DNA of 64,000 bases, from assembly GCA_025736915.1 (NCBI GenBank), contig CP107049.1, positions 186,001 through 250,000 on the forward strand. Direction: 5' to 3'. Source of the DNA: Acinetobacter nosocomialis. GTDB taxonomy: Bacteria; Pseudomonadota; Gammaproteobacteria; Pseudomonadales; Moraxellaceae. Below, in pieces: positions 51,062-60,621 of this stretch. Each line of letters starts with the position of its first letter. Within the stretch, counting starts at the first letter, position 1. Both the position numbers and the translations under genes were made by a program. The notes below the pieces were generated by a model that saw nothing but the letters and a program-made list of their open reading frames with translations, was not told the DNA's origin and did not search any database.

Positions 51062-51469
51062 TTATTGCGGTTTGAATTGAGCAATTCTTATACCCATTTG
51101 CTCAGCCAATGCAGCTAAACCACTCATTGGGCGAATCATTACTTCAAAATCAATAATTTTACCGTGCTCATTAAAACGGATCATATCAATCCCTTTCAAT
51201 GATTTGTCGCCTACATTCGCACTAAACTCAAGCACTACATTTTCACCATCTTCTGTGTAGAATTCTCTGTGATAGGTAAAGTTTTCAAATACCTGAATCA
51301 CGTTAGTAAGAATAAAGAAAACAACTTGTCTTCCTTCATAAGGTTTATAAGCAACCGGTGAACGGAAAACAACTTCATCTGCGAGCAAATCATTTAAGTT
51401 CGATAAGTCGTTTGATTGAATCATGTGGTGCCATTTTTCTAATGACTGTTTCGTTGTTACAAGTGTCAT
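51062..51469 (-). CDS. SnoaL/NTF2-like protein
   Basis: A 135-residue protein of the NTF2-like fold: helix KWHHMIQSNDLSNLNDLLADEVVFRSPVAYKPYEGRQVV, then strands including ENVVLEFSANVGDKSLKGIDMIRFNEHGKIIDFEVMIRPM. This pattern is found in small cytoplasmic polyketide-cyclase-like proteins; no catalytic residue is evident. Located between fadH and the esterase on one strand. Function unknown. Confidence 0.85.
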   Translation of the reverse strand: MTLVTTKQSLEKWHHMIQSNDLSNLNDLLADEVVFRSPVAYKPYEGRQVVFFILTNVIQVFENFTYHREFYTEDGENVVLEFSANVGDKSLKGIDMIRFNEHGKIIDFEVMIRPMSGLAALAEQMGIRIAQFKPQ

Positions 51470-51500
51470 TTTTTATTTTTCCTTCAAATTGGTTTTAGTA

Positions 51501-51532
51501 GTGAGCATTCTCTTATTCAAGACAATGCTCAC
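51501..51532. terminator. Hairpin between fadH and the SnoaL-like gene
   Basis: GTGAGCATT (51501-51509) is complementary to 51524-51532 over 9 bases. It lacks a clear T-run on the minus strand, so it may act weakly. Confidence 0.5.
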
Positions 51533-51540
51533 TCCACTCA

Positions 51541-53595
<2,055 letters not shown>

Positions 53596-53598
53596 TTA

Positions 53599-53656
53599 AT
53601 GCAACTTGTTGCACAAATTTATAATCAAATTTTGACTTTTATGCAACATGTTGCAT
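53599..53656. promoter_or_regulatory. Shared fadH/padR operator-promoter region
   Basis: Two palindromes: ATGCAACTTGTTGCAC (53599-53614) and the perfect ATGCAACATGTTGCAT (53641-53656), 42 bases apart (four turns). The padR promoter is TTGACT (53632-53637) and CATAAT (53654-53659), 16 bases apart, with box 2 in its spacer. The fadH promoter on the minus strand is TTGCAT (53641-53646, inside box 2) and TATAAA (53618-53623), 17 bases apart. A repressor bound here would block both genes. Confidence 0.75.
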
Positions 53657-53700
53657 AATCTTATGAGTCACACTTTACTTTTGCTTACAAACGGATTGCC

Positions 53701-54261
53701 ATGTCACTTCCTCATGTTTTACTGACCAGCTTATTAGAACGACCAAGTACAGGCTTTGAACTTGCCCGCCGTTTTGACCGTTCTATGGGCTTTTTCTGGA
53801 ATGCCACACATCAGCAAATTTATCGTGAACTCAATAACATGCTCAAAAAAGGCTGGGTTTCTACTTTAGAAAATGAGATGGATAGCGGCCGAAAAAAAAC
53901 TTATCAAGTCGAACAACTTGGACGTATAGAACTTGCCTCATGGATGACACAGCAAAGTGAACCTGCACAGCTTAGAGATGACTTAATGGTAAGATTGCGT
54001 GCTGAGGCGCAATTGAGCAATAATCAAATATTACCCGAACTGTTACGACATCTTGGTTTACACCAAGAAAAGCTCAAGCTTTACCAAAGTATTTACGATA
54101 AAGATTTTAAAGATAGCGATGACTTGAATGATAGAGTGTTATATATCCACAAAATGATTTTGGAACTCGGTATTACCATGGAAACTGAGTGGATTAAATG
54201 GTTAGAACAAGTCATTCCTCAATTAAAACTTTTTGCTCAAGATAACGTATCTGGAGAATAA
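53701..54261 (+). CDS. PadR-family transcriptional regulator
   Basis: A 186-residue PadR regulator. The winged helix is at residues 1-80 (HVLLTSLLERPSTGFELARRF, WNATHQQIYRELNNMLKKGWV, SGRKKTYQVEQLGRIEL). The C-terminal region is a helical dimerisation domain of the PadR C-terminal type. It is 3 bases before an alpha/beta hydrolase gene, so they form an operon. The palindromes upstream are its likely operator. The effector is unknown. Confidence 0.9.
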   Translation: MSLPHVLLTSLLERPSTGFELARRFDRSMGFFWNATHQQIYRELNNMLKKGWVSTLENEMDSGRKKTYQVEQLGRIELASWMTQQSEPAQLRDDLMVRLRAEAQLSNNQILPELLRHLGLHQEKLKLYQSIYDKDFKDSDDLNDRVLYIHKMILELGITMETEWIKWLEQVIPQLKLFAQDNVSGE

Positions 54262-54263
54262 CC

Positions 54264-55181
54264 ATGCCTTATTACACCATGTCCGATCAGGAAAGTTTAT
54301 TTGTACGCCGTGTTGGTCGTGGTGAACCGGTATTAGTATTATCTGGTTTAGGTATGCAGAGTTGGCAATGGCTACCGTTTATCTATGCAAATCGCAAAGA
54401 ATATGAGTTCATTATTCCTGACTGGCGTGGTTTTGGCGGTTCAAAAAATTGTGCAATTCCCGACCAAGATGCCATATCAAGTCACTGGCAAGATGTTGCC
54501 CATTTAATTGAACAGCTAAAACTTGAGAACTTTATTTTAATGGGTTACTCAATGGGTGCCACCACTGCAATGCATGGTATGAAGCATGCCCATCTCGCAC
54601 AGCAGTTAAAAGCGTATTTACACATAGATCAGACACCAAAAATATCTGTAGATTCGACATGGCAATATGGTTTATTCGGCCCTTTACATGCCCAATTCAA
54701 ACAACTACTCAATGATATTTATCAATTATTATCAAAGCACAAAAATGCTAAGTATCTTTATGAATTAGCGCTTCCAGACCGCCAAGAACTAGTACGTTTA
54801 TGGGTAGATTTTATTGAATTGCAAAGTAGCAATCCATTTAGTCCTTTTGTTTTTAAAACTGCATTAAAACAACCATTTTTACAGAAGTATTTATTACCGA
54901 TTCAACGTTTAGATTATTTATTTTGGTATGTCGAAAATTATCTTTTCCACAATGAAGATTATCGTGAAGCGCTTCAGCAACTACAGTGCCCAACAACTTT
55001 CTTTATCGGACGTAATTCGACACTTTACCCAGAAACTGGTCAAACACTTATTGCACACAGCGTTGAACATGCAAAAGCAATTTATTTCGAACGATCAGGC
55101 CACACGCCATTACTAACCGAACCGAAAAAGTTCGGTCATGAAATCACGACGTTCTTGTCTGAGCTTAAACAAGCTTCTTAA
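54264..55181 (+). CDS. Alpha/beta-fold hydrolase
   Basis: A 305-residue hydrolase of the esterase/haloperoxidase-like group: oxyanion VLVLSGLGMQSWQW, PDWRGFGGSK, nucleophile Ser in LMGYSMGATTAMHG and His in RSGHTPLLTEPKKF. The acid is likely the Asp/Asn near GRNSTLYPE, which is Asn in this copy, so the exact catalytic acid is uncertain. Co-transcribed with padR. Substrate unknown. Confidence 0.88.
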   Translation: MPYYTMSDQESLFVRRVGRGEPVLVLSGLGMQSWQWLPFIYANRKEYEFIIPDWRGFGGSKNCAIPDQDAISSHWQDVAHLIEQLKLENFILMGYSMGATTAMHGMKHAHLAQQLKAYLHIDQTPKISVDSTWQYGLFGPLHAQFKQLLNDIYQLLSKHKNAKYLYELALPDRQELVRLWVDFIELQSSNPFSPFVFKTALKQPFLQKYLLPIQRLDYLFWYVENYLFHNEDYREALQQLQCPTTFFIGRNSTLYPETGQTLIAHSVEHAKAIYFERSGHTPLLTEPKKFGHEITTFLSELKQAS

Positions 55182-55184
55182 AAT

Positions 55185-55216
55185 AAAAAAGGATCTGCTA
55201 AAACAGATCCTTTTTT
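55185..55216. terminator. Bidirectional intrinsic terminator
   Basis: AAAAAAGGATCTG and CAGATCCTTTTTT form a perfect 13-bp stem with a 6-base loop between the alpha/beta hydrolase gene and the DAHP synthase gene. Confidence 0.92.
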
Positions 55217-55230
55217 AAACCAATAAATCA

Positions 55231-56286
55231 TTAAGCAGAATGAGCTAACTCATTTGCTTTTAATTGTTCAGCAACACTTAATAAAAGTTGTTCAGTTTTA
55301 TCCCATCCTAAACAACCATCTGTCACTGACTGACCATAAGTCATTTCACATGAAATCTTCTGATTACCATCAACTAAATGGCTTTCAATCATGACACCCT
55401 TCACCTGAGTTTTTAAGCGTTCAGCAACGATTTGCTGCAAAACCTCTGGCTGACGTAAAGGGTCTTTACCACTGTTGCCATGACTACAGTCAATGACTAA
55501 GGCAGGAAGATTTTGTTTATGTTTTTCACGTATTGCCTGAATTGAAGCTAAATCATAATTAGGACCATGATTGGCTCCACGCAAAATTAAGTGTGGCAAT
55601 GGATTACCAGCACTCTGAATGACAGAAGGTAAACCTTGCTGATTCATACCAAGAAACTGATGCTCATTTTGTGCCGACTGAATAGCATCTAAAGCAATTT
55701 GAATTGAGCCATCTGTACCATTCTTGAAACCGATGCTGTATGGCATGTGACTTGAGATTTCACGGTGAATTTGAGACTCGCTGGTACGAGCACCAATTGC
55801 ACCCCAAGCCAATAAATCATCAAAATAACCCGTTGCCATTGGGCTTAGAATTTCGCTCGCAATCGGCAAACCCTTTTCAATAATTTGTAAATAAAGCTCA
55901 CGTGATTTTTCTAAACCTAATTGTAGATTAGATGATCCATCAAGATTTGGATCATACATATAACCTTTCCAACCTACAGTTGTACGCGGCTTTTCAATAT
56001 AAGCACGCATTACAATGAATATTTGATCTTTTACTTTTTCTTGTAATTTTTGCAGTTTTTCTGCGTATTCAAGAACCGCAACTGGGTCATGAATTGAACA
56101 TGGTCCTGTAATAACCATTAAACGCTGATCTTTACCAGCAAGAATATTTTGAATAATTTGACGGTGTTCTGCAATTTGACGTGCGAAGGTCTGCACAAGC
56201 GGATATTTAGCTTTTAACTGGACAGGCAAACTAACTGGTGTTTCTTTTGTATTACTTTGAGTTAGTAGAGTATTTAAAGCATTCAT
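55231..56286 (-). CDS. aroG: 3-deoxy-7-phosphoheptulonate (DAHP) synthase, AroF/AroG type
   Basis: First step of the shikimate pathway, condensing phosphoenolpyruvate and erythrose 4-phosphate. 351 residues of the type I alpha class: VITGPCSIHDPVAVLEYAEKL (metal Cys), RAYIEKPRTTVGWKG, EILSPMATGYFDDLLAWGAIGARTSESQIHRE, and VIDCSHGNSGKDP with the metal His. The isozyme (Tyr-, Phe- or Trp-sensitive) is not fixed by what I can see. AAAGGAAAAG precedes the ATG. Upstream lies a leader with two small peptides rich in Tyr, Phe and Trp and an intrinsic terminator, which points to attenuation. Confidence 0.94.
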   Translation of the reverse strand: MNALNTLLTQSNTKETPVSLPVQLKAKYPLVQTFARQIAEHRQIIQNILAGKDQRLMVITGPCSIHDPVAVLEYAEKLQKLQEKVKDQIFIVMRAYIEKPRTTVGWKGYMYDPNLDGSSNLQLGLEKSRELYLQIIEKGLPIASEILSPMATGYFDDLLAWGAIGARTSESQIHREISSHMPYSIGFKNGTDGSIQIALDAIQSAQNEHQFLGMNQQGLPSVIQSAGNPLPHLILRGANHGPNYDLASIQAIREKHKQNLPALVIDCSHGNSGKDPLRQPEVLQQIVAERLKTQVKGVMIESHLVDGNQKISCEMTYGQSVTDGCLGWDKTEQLLLSVAEQLKANELAHSA

Positions 56287-56300
56287 TGGTCTTTTCCTTT

Positions 56301-56321
56301 GGACTGAAACCGAATCAGTCC
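56301..56321 (-). promoter_or_regulatory. Hairpin touching the aroG ribosome-binding site
   Basis: GGACTGA (56301-56307) pairs with TCAGTCC (56315-56321) over 7 bases, loop of 7. On the mRNA its 3' arm ends directly at the AAAGGAAAAG box, and its 5' arm starts 6 bases after the stop of the second leader ORF. No T-run follows. Confidence 0.6.
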
Positions 56322-56327
56322 GATCAT

Positions 56328-56420
56328 TTATTTGAGCGTTTTGGATCTATTCGTTGGCAAAGGTAGGCAAAAGTAAAACCAATAAAAGTTGCTAAAGTAT
56401 GAATAAGTCATGTTGTTCAT
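56328..56420 (-). CDS. Second aroG leader ORF (30 codons, Tyr/Phe/Trp-rich)
   Basis: ATG at 56418-56420, stop TAA at 56328-56330; AGGA lies 8 bases upstream in GAGGAATTC. Residues 6-17 read YSYFSNFYWFYF: four Tyr, four Phe and one Trp within twelve residues. The product ends CLPLPTNRSKTLK. Such a run of aromatic codons is what a leader that senses aromatic amino-acid supply needs. It sits after the intrinsic terminator and 41 bases before the aroG ATG, so it can only act on transcripts that read past it. Leader role inferred; the ORF and its ribosome site are seen directly. Confidence 0.75.
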   Translation of the reverse strand: MNNMTYSYFSNFYWFYFCLPLPTNRSKTLK

Positions 56421-56452
56421 TTTGAATTCCTCGATTTGAAAAAGATAAAGCA

Positions 56453-56513
56453 TAAAAAAACCTGATCGGGGTTGCCGATCAGGTATTAACTGTGATGGGC
56501 AACTTTCGTGCCC
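56453..56513 (-). terminator. Attenuator: switchable hairpin and intrinsic terminator
   Basis: The terminator stem CCTGATCGG/CCGATCAGG (56461-56469 with 56475-56483, loop of 5) is followed on the minus strand by a run of seven T (56454-56460). Upstream, GGGCA/TGCCC (56497-56513) forms a hairpin. The terminator loop exposes GGCAAC, which can pair with GTTGCC of the upstream hairpins, so alternative folds are possible. Confidence 0.8.
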
Positions 56514-56543
56514 GAATACGCTCAGGCAACTATCTAAATTGCC
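56510..56543 (-). promoter_or_regulatory. Leader hairpins that compete with each other
   Basis: GGCAA/TTGCC (56525-56543) overlaps the last codons and stop of the first leader ORF. GCCTGA/TCGGGC (56510-56527, one G-U pair) uses the same bases and can form only when the first is open. This is the order expected of attenuator segments 1, 2 and 3. Confidence 0.65.
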
Positions 56544-56586
56544 AGAAATAAAAGTAAGCGTTAGAATTCACAGATTGATTTAACAT
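56530..56586 (-). CDS. First aroG leader peptide (18 codons)
   Basis: ATG at 56584-56586, stop TAG at 56530-56532; sequence MLNQSVNSNAYFYFWQFR. Five consecutive aromatic codons (Tyr-Phe-Tyr-Phe-Trp, residues 11-15), then Phe17, sit just before the hairpins and terminator. GAGATAAAG precedes the ATG, and a sigma-70 promoter lies about 40 bases upstream. This is the form of pheA- and trp-type leader peptides: ribosomes slow here when charged aromatic tRNAs are scarce, letting the transcript avoid the terminator. The ORF is certain; the mechanism is inferred. Confidence 0.85.
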   Translation of the reverse strand: MLNQSVNSNAYFYFWQFR

Positions 56587-56622
56587 CTTTATCTCAAATA
56601 TTAAAAAATGTTCCTTAAATCT

Positions 56623-56651
56623 AAAATACGCATTGTTGATGAGTTTGACAA
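56623..56651 (-). promoter_or_regulatory. aroG leader promoter
   Basis: -35 TTGTCA (56646-56651) and -10 TATTTT (56623-56628) on the minus strand, with a 17-base spacer. The transcript would begin near 56616, about 30 bases before the first leader peptide. Confidence 0.7.
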
Positions 56652-56712
56652 GTATTTTTTGCGAAAATATTTCTTATTTTTTCACTTAAAACTTAACCGA
56701 CCACTTTCATAA

Positions 56713-57075
56713 TTAACGAATTAATCCTTGTGGCTGTAAAATAATCAAACTTGCACCACAAAGCACAATAAAGCCACCTAAAATATCCCATCTCGTTAAA
56801 GCAACCTGATCTACAAAACGAAGCCACATCAGCGCAGTAAAAATGTAAATACCACCATAGGCCGCATAAATTCGTCCAGAGGCTGCTGGATGTAATGTAA
56901 GTAACCAGACAAAGACAGCTAAACTTAAGGCTGTTGGCAACCACAACCAAGCGGACTTCCCTTCTTTTAGAATAAGATAAGGAAAATAACACCCTAAAAT
57001 CTCAGCGATTGCAGTAATAGTAAATAACCCGAACACACTGAGTATTCGGGTTATAGAAAGACTATCAATTAACAT
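56713..57075 (-). CDS. ynfA: YnfA-family (UPF0060) small membrane protein
   Basis: A 120-residue protein with four membrane helices ([77 protein letters not shown]). The [11 protein letters not shown] and HPAASGR motifs mark UPF0060, distant kin of small multidrug resistance pumps. It begins 3 bases after the clpA stop, so it may be co-transcribed. A frame-shifted 99-residue ORF on the same strand is a shadow. Transport substrate unknown. Confidence 0.9.
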   Translation of the reverse strand: MLIDSLSITRILSVFGLFTITAIAEILGCYFPYLILKEGKSAWLWLPTALSLAVFVWLLTLHPAASGRIYAAYGGIYIFTALMWLRFVDQVALTRWDILGGFIVLCGASLIILQPQGLIR

Positions 57076-57078
57076 AAA

Positions 57079-59355
57079 TTAAGCTGGTTCTGCCGTATGG
57101 TGATCTTCAAAAACTTCAAGTTTTAGGCCAACTGCTTTGCCATCTTCTTTCTTCACTGATACCGCCACATTACCGCCATGATCTGCAAGTTCACCAAACA
57201 AAATCATTTCAGCTAATGGTTTCTTCAAGTGTTCTTGAATAAGACGTTGCATTGGGCGAGCACCCATTAAACGGTCATAACCATTGGTTGCTAACCAGTC
57301 ACGCGCACTTTGATCTACATCTAGAACTACACGTTTTTCATCTAGCTGTGCTTGTAATTCTGTTAAGAACTTATCAACTACAGATTCAATCACTGTGGTT
57401 GGTAAAGCTTTGAACTGAATAACACTGTCTAAACGGTTACGGAACTCTGGTGAGAATGCACGTTTCATTGCTTCTTGGTTGTCCGAGCTATGGTCTTGCT
57501 CGGTAAATCCAATGCTTGCACGAGAAATACTTTCTGCACCAATGTTTGTAGTTAACACAATAATGACATTTCTGAAGTCTGACTTACGACCATTATTGTC
57601 AGTCAACGCACCATGATCCATGATTTGCAACAACAGGTTAAACACATCAGGATGTGCTTTCTCAATTTCATCCAGCAATAAAACACAATGCGGATTTTTA
57701 TGGATCGCGTCTGTGAGCAAACCACCTTGGTCATAACCTACATAACCTGGAGGAGCACCAATTAAGCGAGAAACAGCATGACGTTCCATATATTCAGACA
57801 TATCGAACCGCACAAGCTCAACACCTAACAACTTCGCAAGTTGCTTAGTCACTTCAGTTTTACCTACACCCGTTGGACCAGCAAATACAAAGCTACCAAC
57901 AGGCTTGTCTGGTGATTTCAAACCAGCACGTGACAACTTGATTGCAGAAGCCAATGCAGTGATTGCTTCGTCTTGACCAAATACAACACGTTTTAGGTCC
58001 CGCTCAAGATTTTCAAGTACTGATTTATCATCTTTAGACACAGTCTTAGGCGGAATACGCGCAATTTTAGAAACGATGTCTTCAATATTTTCAACAGTAA
58101 TTAAGCTGTCTTCACTTTCTGCTTTTAAGCGGCGCTGTGCACCTGCTTCATCAATGACATCAATTGCTTTATCTGGCAAGAAACGATCATTAATAAATTT
58201 CGCAGAAAGCTCAACCGCAGAAACCAAAGCTTTGTCGTCATACTGTACGTGGTGGAAATCTTCAAACTTAGTTTTCAAGCCACGTAAAATATCAATAGTT
58301 TCAGAAATGCTTGGTTCGTTTACGTCAATTTTTTGGAAACGACGAGATAACGCATGATCCTTTTCAAATACCTGACGATATTCTTGGAAAGTCGTTGAAC
58401 CAATGCAACGTAAAGTACCATTTGCCAAAGCTGGTTTAATGAGATTCGATGCATCCATAGTGCTGCCCATACTTGAGCCAGCGCCAATGATCATATGAAT
58501 TTCATCAATGAATAAAATCGCGTTTGGATTTTTCTTCAAAGCATTCAGCAATTGTTTTAAACGTTTTTCAAAATCACCACGGTATTTTGTACCTGCGACC
58601 AATGCACCAATGTCGAGGCTATAGACTTCTGCATTGCTCAGTGGTTTTGGTGCTTTACCATTTACAATAAGCCACGCAAGGCCTTCTGCAATTGAAGTTT
58701 TACCTACACCTGGATCACCCACTAGCAATGGGTTGTTTTTACGACGGCGGCAAAGAATTTGTGCTGTACGCTCAATTTCTTTTTCACGGCCAATAAGTGG
58801 GTCTGTTTTTCCTTTTTGCGCTTCAACATTTAAATTGAGCGTATAAAGTTCCAATGGCCCCGCATTGCCTGAGTTGCTTTCACCCTCAATGTCTTCAACT
58901 TCTTCTTCAACCTGAACTTCGTCTTTACGTGTCCCATGAGACAAGTATTGAGTCAAAGTTAAACGATTAATTTGATGACGTTTAAGTAAATAAACAGCAA
59001 AAGAATCACGCTCTGAGTACATTGCGACCAAAACATCCGCACCTTCGACAGTACGATCACCACCACTTGATTGCACGTGGAAAATTGCACGTTGCAAAAT
59101 GCGGTCAAAACTTTCTGTTGGATGTGGAGCTTGCTCGCTATTTTCGCCAAGCTTAGGAGTATGTTGTTCTACATATTCTTCTAATTCTTTACGTAAAGAA
59201 ACAATATCAGCTCCGCATGCCTTTAATGCATTCACAGCCGAATCGTTATCGAGTAAGGCTAATAGTAAGTGTTCAACTGTAAGAAACTCATGTCTCTTTT
59301 GACGAGCCATGCTAACAGCCAAACGTAATGATACTTCTAATTGACGACTGAGCAT
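57079..59355 (-). CDS. clpA: ClpA, ATPase subunit of the ClpAP protease
   Basis: AAA+ unfoldase that feeds substrates to ClpP. 758 residues: N-domain with two Clp repeats (residues 1-140, SRQLEVSLRLAVSMA... and RILQRAIFHVQSSGG), Walker A GDPGVGKTS in D1 (about 215) and GPTGVGKTE in D2 (about 495), arginine-finger regions, and the ClpP-loop-type IGF segment RASIGFTEQ. clpS is encoded 9 bases upstream, as in many gammaproteobacteria. clpP itself is not in the window. Confidence 0.97.
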   Translation of the reverse strand: MLSRQLEVSLRLAVSMARQKRHEFLTVEHLLLALLDNDSAVNALKACGADIVSLRKELEEYVEQHTPKLGENSEQAPHPTESFDRILQRAIFHVQSSGGDRTVEGADVLVAMYSERDSFAVYLLKRHQINRLTLTQYLSHGTRKDEVQVEEEVEDIEGESNSGNAGPLELYTLNLNVEAQKGKTDPLIGREKEIERTAQILCRRRKNNPLLVGDPGVGKTSIAEGLAWLIVNGKAPKPLSNAEVYSLDIGALVAGTKYRGDFEKRLKQLLNALKKNPNAILFIDEIHMIIGAGSSMGSTMDASNLIKPALANGTLRCIGSTTFQEYRQVFEKDHALSRRFQKIDVNEPSISETIDILRGLKTKFEDFHHVQYDDKALVSAVELSAKFINDRFLPDKAIDVIDEAGAQRRLKAESEDSLITVENIEDIVSKIARIPPKTVSKDDKSVLENLERDLKRVVFGQDEAITALASAIKLSRAGLKSPDKPVGSFVFAGPTGVGKTEVTKQLAKLLGVELVRFDMSEYMERHAVSRLIGAPPGYVGYDQGGLLTDAIHKNPHCVLLLDEIEKAHPDVFNLLLQIMDHGALTDNNGRKSDFRNVIIVLTTNIGAESISRASIGFTEQDHSSDNQEAMKRAFSPEFRNRLDSVIQFKALPTTVIESVVDKFLTELQAQLDEKRVVLDVDQSARDWLATNGYDRLMGARPMQRLIQEHLKKPLAEMILFGELADHGGNVAVSVKKEDGKAVGLKLEVFEDHHTAEPA

Positions 59356-59364
59356 GTGACCCCC

Positions 59365-59778
59365 TTATGCTTTAGGCTCAATCTGGCAAAGTAATGGATG
59401 ACCTTGCGATCGAGCGTAATTATTAACAAGGTTTGCCTTGGTTTCCGCGATGTCTCTTGGATATACCCCAGCAGTACCTTTACCTTCATAGTGTACTGTT
59501 AGCATTACTTGAGTTGCTTGGTCAAGATTCATTGCAAAGTATTGTTGTAAAATTTCAATTACAAAGTCCATTGGCGTGTAATCGTCGTTCAATAATACTA
59601 CTGCATATAAGGGTGGACGCTTGAGTTCGGGAGGTGCTGTTTGAACAACAACCTCTCCGTCATGATCTTCGTTTTGCGAATCACTTAAGCGTGGATTGAA
59701 GTGCCAATCGACATAGCCAGACTGCTGAAAAGAAGCCTTAATATCTTTTAAATTTGTTTGACGCTTATTTGTTCGCAT
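59365..59778 (-). CDS. clpS: ClpS adaptor for N-end-rule substrates
   Basis: Binds N-degron substrates and delivers them to ClpA. 137 residues; the core [24 protein letters not shown] (about 59-82), [19 protein letters not shown] and the conserved [12 protein letters not shown] are intact, including the Asn-Asp-Asp and His residues of the pocket. The N-terminal 55 residues are longer than in E. coli ClpS, which has 106 in total. Upstream of clpA by 9 bases; start ATG lacks a strong ribosome box. Confidence 0.95.
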   Translation of the reverse strand: MRTNKRQTNLKDIKASFQQSGYVDWHFNPRLSDSQNEDHDGEVVVQTAPPELKRPPLYAVVLLNDDYTPMDFVIEILQQYFAMNLDQATQVMLTVHYEGKGTAGVYPRDIAETKANLVNNYARSQGHPLLCQIEPKA

Positions 59779-59787
59779 ATGATGTTA

Positions 59788-60540
59788 CTATTGTGAATTT
59801 GCTTCAGCTTGAGGAATTTCTGCAACAAAAGCAGAAGGTGTTTCGACAGGTTTACCACGCTGCCAACTAAAACGTTTAATCACTGGTGTCTCAGAACCAC
59901 CTGTTAAACGCACTTCAATATATTGAGGTGTAAAGCCTTTAGGCATTGTCCAACGGCCAGTCAAGCGCTCAAAATCAGTGAAGTTAAAGTTCTTATCTTC
60001 AAGTGGCACAACCAAGACTTCAGTATCTTTAATCAATCTTATTTCAACTGAACCTGAAGCACGGCGTTTGCTCGGGCTAACTTGCACCAGATCAAGCTGA
60101 TATTCATAAGCATTTTCTGGTAGTGGTTTAATTGCCAAATCCTGAATGGTTAAGCTTAAACCACCACGTTGTCTTAAAATTTCACGGTAGATATTACTCA
60201 TACCTTGTTGTTGTGTTTTATCAGCATTGGCTTGATTAAGTGCTGTAAACAAGTCATTCGCATTTGTAACAGCAACATCACGCTCTTGTACTGCAGCATT
60301 CAGGCTTTTGTTAACTGCATCTAACGCTGTTTTTTGTTTTTGCACTACTTCAACCAATTGCTCTGCATCTGCATCGTAACCTACAACAGTTAAACCTTGA
60401 CGGTGCCCAATTGTATAGCCGAGCGCAAAACAACCACTCATTAAAATAGCAGCACCAATAAACAAAGGCTTATTGGTGTTTAAAAATTTTTTCTTTTGCA
60501 ACGAACTTTCTACAGAAGTCGTCTGTTCCGAGTTTTGCAT
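59788..60540 (-). CDS. DUF6776-type membrane-anchored coiled-coil protein
   Basis: About 250 residues. One N-terminal membrane helix (KPLFIGAAILMSGCFALGYTIGH), then a coiled coil (EQLVEVVQKQKTALDAVNKSLNAAVQERDVAVTNANDLFTALNQANA) and a C-terminal beta domain (LSLTIQDLAIKPLPENAYEYQLDLVQVSP... RFSWQRGKPV). The start MQNSEQTTS is preferred because TGAG lies about 8 bases upstream; six bases earlier is possible. Upstream of clpS and argC-downstream on one strand. Function unknown. Confidence 0.8.
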   Translation of the reverse strand: MQNSEQTTSVESSLQKKKFLNTNKPLFIGAAILMSGCFALGYTIGHRQGLTVVGYDADAEQLVEVVQKQKTALDAVNKSLNAAVQERDVAVTNANDLFTALNQANADKTQQQGMSNIYREILRQRGGLSLTIQDLAIKPLPENAYEYQLDLVQVSPSKRRASGSVEIRLIKDTEVLVVPLEDKNFNFTDFERLTGRWTMPKGFTPQYIEVRLTGGSETPVIKRFSWQRGKPVETPSAFVAEIPQAEANSQ

Positions 60541-60621
60541 CGTCATCTCAGTGTTTAAGATCAGAGTCAAGACACACATTTAAATCGAAATTTAAATGTG
60601 TGTGAAGCAAAAAAGAGTTTT

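Noticed and set aside
53641..53656. Hairpin terminator in the fadH-padR gap
   Set aside because: The palindrome has almost no loop, no T-run, and lies between divergent promoters, so it is a protein-binding site.
56693..56992. 99-residue ORF overlapping ynfA
   Set aside because: Shifted frame of ynfA on the same strand; Cys/Trp-rich nonsense composition, no family match, and the YnfA frame is intact.
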